Shown one piece after another: positions 1 to 4,926 of a stretch of DNA of 5,197 nt. Within the stretch, counting starts at the first letter, position 1. The number at the start of each line of letters is the position of its first letter. The notes under the pieces are model-generated. The model ran no database searches. It was not told the origin of the DNA and saw only the letters and a list, made by a program, of their open reading frames with translations. Source of the stretch: Fimbriimonadaceae bacterium (lineage in GTDB: Bacteria; Armatimonadota; Fimbriimonadia; Fimbriimonadales; Fimbriimonadaceae); NCBI GenBank assembly GCA_014380605.1, contig JACMJO010000317.1, positions 1-5,197 of the forward strand, in the 5' to 3' direction. The position numbers and the translations under genes were made by a program.

Positions 1-838
1 ATGCCAAGCCAAAACCCTCCAGATCGGAAAGCATCGCATAGACTTCCGAGGCGGCGTAGAGCAGGTTTGGATCTTGAACGTATCCAAGCATCTTGAAGTG
101 ATCGCCTAGCTTTGCCCTGCCATACGCTTCGATCGTTGCGCGTTCGGGCCCATCGCCACCGATTGCCAGAAAGAGACCCCCCGTCTTATTCGCTTCGTAA
201 ACCGCATCGACAAGCAGGGGCACTCGTTTCTCGGGCGCCAGCCTGCAAATAGTGGAAACCACGACACGGTCTCCCGCCAGCCCTAGCTCTTGCTTGGCAA
301 AGGCCGAATCGTGAACCGTAGGAGCCTCGATGCCCGGCAAGCACACGATCGCTTTGCCGGGCGCGACCAGACCAAGCTGTTCCGCCGTCTTCTTGTTCTC
401 GGGAGTGGTGACGATCACCGAACGGCACTGATCCATCTCTTGCCGCACCGCCGCCACTCGACCCTTATCCTCCAAATGAGGATGGTGCAAAGATGCGACG
501 ACGTTTCGACAGCCCGCCAATTTCATCGACGCAAAATGGCTCCGATAGACGTCGAAAGTCGGATAGTGGATGTTGATAACCGCGTTCCGCCAGGGCCGTA
601 AGGCGGTGGCAAGTTTGAGAATTCCTAAGAGCTTGCCTTGGCCCATCACCTGAACGGCTTTGACTGACGCTCCTCGCTGAGAAAGCCACTCAGCATTTCC
701 TGAGTCCAAGGCAAGCACTGCAGAATCCGCCCCTCGTTTGGCAAGGCCGCCAGCAAGAAGGCGGACCAGTTGCTCCGTTCCGCCCTTGCTCCCCGACGCG
801 CACAAAAATACGACTCGCTGATTCTGTGCCGTCATCAT
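1..838 (-). CDS. GT4-family glycosyltransferase, C-terminus cut by window edge
   Basis: Open minus-strand frame with no stop before the left edge: 279 codons are present, where GT-B retaining glycosyltransferases of the GT4 type usually have about 370-400. The N-terminal acceptor domain begins with a hydrophobic strand (VVFLCA, residues 9-14) and a Gly-rich loop GSKGGTEQLV (16-25), typical of this family. The C-terminal nucleotide-sugar domain shows CRLAPEKRVPLLVDAV (198-213), with the phosphate-contacting Arg/Lys pair, and then GGDGPER (227-233). The sequence stops at DLEGFGLA, so the first Glu of the EX7E motif (E274) is seen but the second lies outside. It probably moves a sugar from a nucleotide donor to a cell-surface glycan, lipid or small molecule; the substrate cannot be read. 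The start is ATG 838 (or the adjacent ATG 835): an in-frame TAG lies two codons upstream. No clear Shine-Dalgarno is visible. It follows ilvN by 61 nt without a terminator, so cotranscription is possible but functional linkage is not implied. Confidence 0.92.
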   Translation of the reverse strand, partial: MMTAQNQRVVFLCASGSKGGTEQLVRLLAGGLAKRGADSAVLALDSGNAEWLSQRGASVKAVQVMGQGKLLGILKLATALRPWRNAVINIHYPTFDVYRSHFASMKLAGCRNVVASLHHPHLEDKGRVAAVRQEMDQCRSVIVTTPENKKTAEQLGLVAPGKAIVCLPGIEAPTVHDSAFAKQELGLAGDRVVVSTICRLAPEKRVPLLVDAVYEANKTGGLFLAIGGDGPERATIEAYGRAKLGDHFKMLGYVQDPNLLYAASEVYAMLSDLEGFGLA

Positions 839-899
839 CGACTAGATTTCGTTCGCATCCTCAGCCTCAATCTTAGCAAAGGTGGGCACAACGATGGAT
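839..899. other. Gap between ilvN and the glycosyltransferase
   Basis: 61 bases with no stable hairpin and T-run after ilvN, and no convincing promoter or Shine-Dalgarno for the glycosyltransferase on the minus strand. Readthrough from ilvBN is therefore the simplest reading. Confidence 0.4.
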
Positions 900-1388
900 T
901 CACAGGTTAGATTCGGTACCCATTGCCACAACGCCCGTTCGAACGATCTCGCCAATGCTATAAGGCTCCAACGCTGTCAATAGCCGCTCCACCTCAGGTG
1001 TCGCCCCGGCAAACTCAACGAACAGGCTCTGAGGCGTTGATCGCGGGGTCTTCGCATAGAACTCGTTGACAAGGTTATAAACCGGGGTCCGTTGCGATTC
1101 TTCGCAATCGACCCTAATTAACGCAAGCTCCCTCGACAAGCTGTGCTCCTGGCTCAAGTCTTCAACTTCGACGACGTCGATGAGCTTCTCCAACTGTCGC
1201 ACGGTTTGATGAAGGAGCGTCTCGTCTCCGTCTACGACCATCGTCAGCCGTGAATAGCCATCCTGTTCGCAGTCGCCCGCATTGAACGAAGCTAAGGAGA
1301 TGCCCCGCCGACGGAACATCGAGACGAGCCGATTGATGGTTCCCGCCTCGTTTTGAACGAGTGCCGTAATCGTGTGGTGCTGGCTCAT
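900..1388 (-). CDS. ilvN: Acetolactate (acetohydroxyacid) synthase small, regulatory subunit
   Basis: This 162-residue protein matches the short bacterial AHAS regulatory subunit in length and layout. An N-terminal ACT domain (about residues 5-78) contains HTITALVQNEAGTINRLVSMF, the RRRGI turn, and SRLTMVVDGDE (46-56). A linker SRELALIRVD (85-94) follows, then the C-terminal ALS small-subunit domain (about 95-157) ending in GEIVRTGVVAMG. In the family this subunit activates the catalytic subunit and gives feedback inhibition by branched-chain amino acids, usually valine, bound at ACT dimer interfaces. The Gly equivalent to E. coli IlvH G14 is kept (G16), but the position of IlvH N29 is Ser31. 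The start ATG overlaps the ilvB stop as ATGA (1385-1388) and has AGGAG seven bases upstream, so translation is probably coupled. No hairpin terminator is visible after the stop. This is the only small-subunit gene in the window and pairs with the adjacent ilvB. Confidence 0.96.
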   Translation of the reverse strand: MSQHHTITALVQNEAGTINRLVSMFRRRGISLASFNAGDCEQDGYSRLTMVVDGDETLLHQTVRQLEKLIDVVEVEDLSQEHSLSRELALIRVDCEESQRTPVYNLVNEFYAKTPRSTPQSLFVEFAGATPEVERLLTALEPYSIGEIVRTGVVAMGTESNL

Positions 1389-3088
1389 TTGTTTGCTCCT
1401 GCCGTCTGCTTCGGCAACTCTGGGTCCATGATTACGTTGCTGTTGTTGGTTCCTGCCGGAACCATCGGATAGACGTTCTCCTCCATCTCAACCACGAACT
1501 CACAAAGGACCGGTCCCTTGTGCTCCCTCGCTTCCTTGAGGGTTTCCTCAAGGTCTTCGGTGCGAGAGCATCGGAAGAATCTCACACCATAGGCGTCAGC
1601 GAGCTTGCCGTAATCCGGCGAGCCCATGGCCACGTGGCTGTAGCGGTTGTCGTAGAACAGCTCCTGCCACTGGCGAACCATTCCTAGGTAGCCGTTGTTC
1701 AACAGGCAAATCTTCACGTTGATGCCGTATTCGACCGCCGTCTGCAATTCCTGAAGAGTCATCTGGAAGCCGCCATCTCCGACAACCGCCCAAACCTCGT
1801 CATCGGGTCGAGCGCACTTGGCGCCCATTGCCGCAGGGAATCCGAACCCCATTGTTCCGAGGCCGCCGCTCGAAATCCAATTGTAGGGTTGTTGGATCTT
1901 GTAGAACTGGGCGGTCCACATCTGGTGCTGGCCGACGTCCGTGGCAACGATAGCGGTGCCTTGAGTGTGCTCGTTGAGGGCTCTTAGCACCGTTCGCGAG
2001 AGGAACTTGCCCTCGGGAACGTGGAGAGGATATCTCGCCTGCCAGTTCTTCACTTGGGAAACCCAAGCATCATGCCGCTTTGGTTCGACTTGGGGCACTA
2101 AGGATTCCAGTGCCAGTTTCAGATCTCCGACCACCCAAGCGATGGGACTGACCGTCTTGCCAACTTCGCTGGGGTCCAGGTCGAAGTGGACGATCTTGGC
2201 TTTAGGAGCAAACGTCTTGGTGTCGCCGGTTAGGCGGTCGTCGAACCGAATTCCGACGCCCATAACAAGGTCGGCCTCTTGAACCGCCATCGTCGCCGCC
2301 GCTTCGCCGTGCATCCCCATCATTCCAAGGGAAAGTTCGTGGGTGCGAGGGAAGTTGCCCAGGCCCAATAGGGAATTGATAACCGGAATGTGAGCTTTCT
2401 CCGCAAGTTCCTTTAGTAGGTCCGAGGAACCGGAGGCCAAAATGCCTTGTCCGGCGATGATGACCGGCCTCTCCGATTCGGCGATGAGCTTGATAACTTC
2501 ATCTATTTGCGACTTCGGCGGTGCGCCGGGAATGGTGTATCCCCGTCGGGCAACTACCGTTGGGAATGGGGCATCGGTTTTCGCGATGAAGACGTCTTTC
2601 GGAATATCGACCAACACGGGTCCTTTCCGACCCGTGTTGGCCAGATAGAACGCTTCCGCGAGAACGCCCGGAAGGTCGTCGACGTTGGTCACCAGGTAGT
2701 TGTGCTTCGTGATCGGGATCGTGATGCCTTGGATGTCGGTCTCTTGAAACGCATCCTTGCCGATCGCCCACGAGTTCACATTGCCTGTAATTGCGACCAG
2801 CGGAATCGAATCCATCATCGCGTTCGCGATGCCGGTCACGAGGTTGGTTGCACCGGGACCGCTAGTGGCCAGACAGACTCCGACCCCGTTGGTGACCCGG
2901 GCGTAGCCATCCGCCATGTGGGCGGCGCCCTGTTCATGTCGAACCAGGATGTGTTTCACCTGGGGCCAATTCAGCATCTCGTCATAAAGCGGGAGCACGA
3001 CTCCTCCGGGATATCCGAAGATGGTGTCCACGCCCTCTCGGACGAGAGCTTCCATTACTATTCTTGCGCCAGAACGCACGTCGATCAT
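1385..3088 (-). CDS. ilvB: Acetolactate (acetohydroxyacid) synthase large, catalytic subunit
   Basis: ThDP-dependent enzyme that condenses pyruvate with a second pyruvate (valine/leucine branch) or with 2-ketobutyrate (isoleucine branch). Residue numbers here count from a GTG at 3103 (572 aa). Seen in order: N-terminal ThDP domain with GYPGG (30-34) and catalytic Glu57 in RHEQGA; SGPGATNLVTGIANA (81-95); KDAFQET (116-122) and ITKHNYLV (131-138); central FAD-type domain with the RFDDR motif (286-290), which marks anabolic AHAS rather than catabolic acetolactate synthase; C-terminal ThDP/Mg motif from GDG (442-444) to NN (469-470); Trp479 in VRQWQE, matching the Trp that favours 2-ketobutyrate in E. 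coli AHAS II; and C-terminal VYPMVPAG. The ATG at 3088 (residue 6, giving 567 aa) is preferred: it fits the family N-terminus (MIDVRSGARIV) and has AGGAGG just upstream, although only one base away. GTG 3103 and GTG 3079 remain alternatives. It is in an operon with ilvN, probably controlled by the upstream attenuator-like leader. Confidence 0.97.
   Translation of the reverse strand: MIDVRSGARIVMEALVREGVDTIFGYPGGVVLPLYDEMLNWPQVKHILVRHEQGAAHMADGYARVTNGVGVCLATSGPGATNLVTGIANAMMDSIPLVAITGNVNSWAIGKDAFQETDIQGITIPITKHNYLVTNVDDLPGVLAEAFYLANTGRKGPVLVDIPKDVFIAKTDAPFPTVVARRGYTIPGAPPKSQIDEVIKLIAESERPVIIAGQGILASGSSDLLKELAEKAHIPVINSLLGLGNFPRTHELSLGMMGMHGEAAATMAVQEADLVMGVGIRFDDRLTGDTKTFAPKAKIVHFDLDPSEVGKTVSPIAWVVGDLKLALESLVPQVEPKRHDAWVSQVKNWQARYPLHVPEGKFLSRTVLRALNEHTQGTAIVATDVGQHQMWTAQFYKIQQPYNWISSGGLGTMGFGFPAAMGAKCARPDDEVWAVVGDGGFQMTLQELQTAVEYGINVKICLLNNGYLGMVRQWQELFYDNRYSHVAMGSPDYGKLADAYGVRFFRCSRTEDLEETLKEAREHKGPVLCEFVVEMEENVYPMVPAGTNNSNVIMDPELPKQTAGANK
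1396..1400 (-). promoter_or_regulatory. Shine-Dalgarno site of ilvN, inside the ilvB 3' end
   Basis: AGGAG on the minus strand, seven bases before the ilvN ATG and within the last ilvB codons. With the 4-base ATGA overlap it indicates re-initiation or coupled translation of the two subunits. It also settles the ilvN start. Confidence 0.85.
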
Positions 3089-3119
3089 TCCTCCTGTTGC
3101 CACGCTCCATCGTTGGAGC
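3089..3119 (-). promoter_or_regulatory. ilvB translation-initiation region: AGGAGG plus 6-bp hairpin
   Basis: On the minus strand a perfect inverted repeat GCTCCA-ACGA-TGGAGC (3119-3104) sits directly before GTG 3103 and would bury the only GGAG available to that codon. AGGAGG (3095-3090) then lies one base before ATG 3088 and ten bases before an in-frame GTG at 3079. One base is shorter than usual ribosome-binding spacing, so the exact start is not settled. The accessible AGGAGG argues against GTG 3103. Confidence 0.5.
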
Positions 3120-3181
3120 TGCCAGGTTCCGACTGCGTTGTCGTCTCCCTTAAAGTTACCGTTTCAGGGCAAACCCAAAGT

Positions 3182-3216
3182 AAAAAGCCCTCCCGGACTT
3201 CTTTCCGGGAGGGCTT
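3182..3216 (-). terminator. Intrinsic terminator or attenuator upstream of ilvB
   Basis: The stem is a perfect 13-bp inverted repeat, AAGCCCTCCCGGA (3216-3204) and its complement (3197-3185), around a 6-nt loop. Read on the minus strand it runs straight into a T-run (3186-3182). Read on the plus strand the stem is followed by GCCTGG, so it works only leftward. It lies about 95 nt before ilvB and 24 nt after the stop of the short ORF at 3241-3351. It is either the attenuator of ilvBN or the ordinary terminator of upstream minus-strand transcription; the competing structures in the leader favour an attenuator. Confidence 0.85.
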
Positions 3217-3271
3217 GCCTGGCTTAGCAATCCATCCCGGCTAGGTAAGCCCGAGAATAAGAATGCTAAGC
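3205..3271 (-). promoter_or_regulatory. Candidate antiterminator and protector pairings of the ilvB leader
   Basis: Just after the leader stop codon, CCGGGATGG (3240-3232) can pair with CCCTCCCGG (3213-3205), the 5' arm of the terminator: eight of nine positions, with one T/C mismatch. That would preclude the terminator. Two alternative stems would instead enclose this segment: GCTTAGCA (3271-3264) with TGCTAAGC (3229-3222), 8 bp perfect, and GGCTTA (3251-3246) with TAAGCC (3226-3221), 6 bp perfect. Their upstream arms lie in the leader's Leu/Ile codons, where a stalled ribosome would mask them. The pairings are seen in the sequence; the switching model is inferred and no folding energy was computed. 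Confidence 0.5.
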
Positions 3272-3351
3272 ACGACGAGAAGAGCGGCGCCAAGACGTCC
3301 AAACGACCCTTGGACCGCTGTGAAATTGTCTGGTGGCGTGTTCGTCTCCAC
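3241..3351 (-). CDS. Probable branched-chain amino-acid leader peptide of ilvBN (36 aa)
   Basis: A 36-codon minus-strand ORF opens with GTG 3351 and ends at TAG 3243-3241. AGGA lies seven bases before the GTG. The N-terminal half is polar (ETNTPPDNF). The rest contains LGAALLVVLSILILGLT, and residues 20-35 include 11 Leu/Val/Ile codons (five of the seven Leu are CTT). A strong terminator follows at once, then ilvBN. This is the arrangement of E. coli ivbL and ilvL, whose peptides are also about 32 residues long and rich in Val/Leu/Ile. I infer that the ribosome senses charged branched-chain tRNAs while translating it. The alternative is a real small single-pass membrane protein, since residues 17-36 could form one transmembrane helix. 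No homologue is recognised, and the peptide sequence itself is not expected to be conserved if it is a leader. Confidence 0.6.
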   Translation of the reverse strand: METNTPPDNFTAVQGSFGRLGAALLVVLSILILGLT

Positions 3352-3357
3352 GGTTAT

Positions 3358-3386
3358 ATCCTAGCACGATTATCGGCACATGCCAA
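3358..3386 (-). promoter_or_regulatory. Candidate sigma70-type promoter for the leader-ilvBN transcript
   Basis: TTGGCA (3386-3381, five of six to the -35 consensus) is followed after exactly 17 bases by TAGGAT (3363-3358, four of six to the -10). Transcription would then begin at or next to GTG 3351, giving a nearly leaderless message, and the AGGA would be part of the -10 rather than a ribosome site. A second -10-like GATAAT (3374-3369) would leave the AGGA in the message but has no -35 at normal distance. The two readings cannot be separated by eye. The rest of the 3352-3466 gap shows no gene and no clear hairpin terminator for the kinase-like gene. Confidence 0.4.
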
Positions 3387-3466
3387 ACGGTTTTTGATCA
3401 AATAGGGGCCAAATCAATTCCTAACGCGATCTCGTTGGTGAGCAAATACAAATTCTTCGGAGGGTA

Positions 3467-4018
3467 TCACTTCGAATCAGAAAGACCATTGAGCCATACC
3501 CTTGCTTCCAGGGGATTCTTGAGGTGGACCACTGGCACGCCTTCCTCCACCCACTTCCGAATCCGCTCACGCTTCCGCCGGAATGACCTGAAGTGCCATA
3601 GCAAAATAGAATCACGCGAGAGCATCAGTCGCAAAGATTCTCGATTGCCATTGCAAACCGTTTCCTGATCTACCAACCGCCTGAGAGTCCGCTTCAAGAG
3701 CCGACCGAATGAAACCCAGCGTGGAAAGTCGAGCGCGACGATCAACTGGACCCTTTCCAGGGGAATCTCAATCCAGTGGCCGTAGGCATTGTCCAGAATC
3801 CAAGCATCGCTTGAGCACAGATCCCGAAAGATAACGCGCTGATCGTCGAAGGGAACGATCTTCCAATCGGGTTCCCAAGTCAGGTCATCCACGGCGTGGA
3901 AGGGAAGTCCCGTCATGTCAGCCAGGCGCCTAGCCATCGTGGTTTTCCCCGACCCAGCCACCCCATACACCACAATTCGACTCACGCCTTCGAGCTTGGC
4001 TAGGTTGACGTGCATCAT
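3467..4018 (-). CDS. P-loop nucleotide kinase-like protein (adenylate kinase/FlaR-like)
   Basis: This 183-residue protein starts its fold with RIVVYGVAGSGKTTMARRLA (14-33), a Walker A loop (GVAGSGKT, 19-26) of the small-kinase type. FHAVDDLTWEPDW (40-52), AWILDNAYG (72-80), VALDFPRW (94-101) with Asp97 at a Walker B-like strand, and a basic LID-like stretch RLLKRTLRRL (106-115) follow in the order seen in the FlaR/'topology modulation' adenylate kinase-related family. VVHLKNPLEARVWL near the end fits the closing strand and helix. It should bind ATP and may phosphorylate a nucleotide or small molecule; substrate unknown. The ATG at 4018 adds about 12 residues before the first strand and has no obvious Shine-Dalgarno. 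GTG 3985 (residue 12) is a possible later start. The gene begins 16 nt after a terminator, so its own promoter is not obvious. Not clearly linked to ilvBN: 115 nt and a candidate promoter separate them. Confidence 0.8.
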   Translation of the reverse strand: MMHVNLAKLEGVSRIVVYGVAGSGKTTMARRLADMTGLPFHAVDDLTWEPDWKIVPFDDQRVIFRDLCSSDAWILDNAYGHWIEIPLERVQLIVALDFPRWVSFGRLLKRTLRRLVDQETVCNGNRESLRLMLSRDSILLWHFRSFRRKRERIRKWVEEGVPVVHLKNPLEARVWLNGLSDSK

Positions 4019-4031
4019 GGTCTTGGTATGG

Positions 4032-4065
4032 AAAAGCCCCCGATACCTTAAAGGTACCGGAGGCT
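4032..4065 (-). terminator. Intrinsic terminator of the secreted-protein gene
   Basis: On the minus strand AGCCTCCGGTACC (4065-4053) pairs with GGTATCGGGGGCT (4047-4035) in a 13-bp stem with two G-T pairs and a TTTAA loop, followed by TTTT (4035-4032). It starts 18 nt after the stop at 4084. On the plus strand the stem is followed by AAAAC, so termination is leftward only. Confidence 0.85.
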
Positions 4066-4083
4066 AAAACGCACAAGCTAGAT

Positions 4084-4794
4084 TTACTTCTCGCGAGTCA
4101 TGGTGTACTTTGCACTGATGGGCGCAGGAGCGCCAGGGAATGGAACGTTCTTCCAAGAGCCCTCGCCCTTGACCAACGATCCATCCTTTTTGTTGACCCA
4201 GGATACGCCTTCACAACTAGCCGCTGCGTCTCCGCCCTCGGTTTCCTTCGTTGAGAATTTGACTTTGAAGCACTCGAATTCGCCAACCTTCTCTTCGCCC
4301 TCGACCCTATAGGTGCCCTTTGCCGCAACTGCGCCGGTCTTCTCATCCTTCTTGATTTCGGATGTCCACTCGTCTCCAACCTTGACCGTCTTGTCGGTAA
4401 CGATAAAGGCGGTCAAATTGGCAGTTCGATAGACGCTTGCGTCGACCGTATCTGCTTTGATATCAACGACCTCGCCGTTAGCCTTGTAGGTGAAGGTCTG
4501 GGTCGATGCAGGCATCTCCATCTCTTGGCCAGAGAACGAAACCTTTCCTTCGCTCTGAGCTGATTCCAAAACATAGTTGCCGTTGGACTCGACCTTGGTG
4601 ACCTTTTCTGTCACCAAAGTGCTGAAGTTGGCTTCAACTCCCTGAACTTCCACGTCGGCCTTGAGTCGATACTTGATCGCCTCGCCTGCCTTGGCTACGC
4701 GCTTCAGAGACACTGCGTCTTGAATCGCGAAAGCCGCCACCGAAAGAGCCGCCACCATCAGGCCAAAACCCGTCTTCTTAAAATTGTTATTCAT
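4084..4794 (-). CDS. Secreted protein of unknown function with Sec signal peptide
   Basis: A protein of 236 residues from ATG 4794. The N-terminus is a standard Sec signal: basic MNNNFKK, a hydrophobic core GFGLMVAALSVAAFA, and likely cleavage after AFA (residue 23). There is no lipobox Cys. The mature part is Lys/Glu/Thr/Val-rich with alternating strands, suggesting a beta-rich periplasmic or extracellular domain. VKVGDEW (138-144), GTYRVEGEEKVGEFECFKVKF (160-180, described here by its key residues Gly160, Glu165, Cys175) and the final ISAKYTM resemble a loose class of bacterial proteins of unknown function, perhaps DUF6263-like; I cannot confirm a family. Two Cys (175 and 194) could form a disulfide. 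The ATG is chosen over the in-frame TTG two codons earlier because GAGG lies seven bases upstream of it. It is a single-gene unit with its own promoter and terminator. Confidence 0.85.
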   Translation of the reverse strand: MNNNFKKTGFGLMVAALSVAAFAIQDAVSLKRVAKAGEAIKYRLKADVEVQGVEANFSTLVTEKVTKVESNGNYVLESAQSEGKVSFSGQEMEMPASTQTFTYKANGEVVDIKADTVDASVYRTANLTAFIVTDKTVKVGDEWTSEIKKDEKTGAVAAKGTYRVEGEEKVGEFECFKVKFSTKETEGGDAAASCEGVSWVNKKDGSLVKGEGSWKNVPFPGAPAPISAKYTMTREK

Positions 4795-4801
4795 TTGCAA
4801 A

Positions 4802-4805
4802 CCTC
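4802..4805 (-). promoter_or_regulatory. Shine-Dalgarno that fixes the secreted-protein start
   Basis: GAGG on the minus strand, seven bases before ATG 4794. For the alternative TTG at 4800 the distance would be only one base, so ATG 4794 is the likely start. Confidence 0.75.
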
Positions 4806-4818
4806 GTCTTCAGGCGAA

Positions 4819-4847
4819 ATTGTACATGGCAACGCGATTGTCGCCAA
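4819..4847 (-). promoter_or_regulatory. Sigma70-type promoter of the secreted-protein gene
   Basis: TTGGCG (4847-4842, four of six to the -35 consensus), exactly 17 bases, then TACAAT (4824-4819, five of six to the -10). The predicted start leaves a 5' untranslated region of roughly 18-20 nt containing the GAGG. The -35 shares TTGGC and the 17-base spacer with the candidate ilvBN promoter. Confidence 0.65.
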
Positions 4848-4926
4848 GAGCCTGGGGTCTATGTCCCTATACACCGATAGGCCGTTCGGCGTTGCAGCGA
4901 ATGCGCCAAACTTAACATTCGACACG

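Noticed and set aside
290..689. Open frames on both strands over the glycosyltransferase (290-601 plus; 186-428 and 465-689 minus)
   Set aside because: The minus frame that runs from 838 off the left edge gives a coherent GT4 protein with all expected motifs in order, so these are out-of-frame shadows.
3185..3216. Bidirectional terminator
   Set aside because: The plus-strand side of the stem is followed by GCCTGG rather than a T-run, and no plus-strand gene ends nearby.
2447..3244. 265-codon plus-strand open frame antisense to ilvB
   Set aside because: It lies opposite a highly conserved gene, lacks a ribosome site, has a His/Arg/Asp-heavy composition with no domain, and crosses the terminator and the leader end. 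It is a reading-frame shadow of ilvB codon use.
3182..3351. T-box riboswitch controlling ilvBN
   Set aside because: The leader is short, no T-box core sequence or Stem I architecture was seen, and an open frame with a good ribosome-site match occupies the space. Peptide-based attenuation fits better.
3333..3668. 111-codon plus-strand open frame
   Set aside because: It overlaps the kinase-like gene on the other strand and the ilvB leader promoter region. The protein has no recognisable pattern and no ribosome site.
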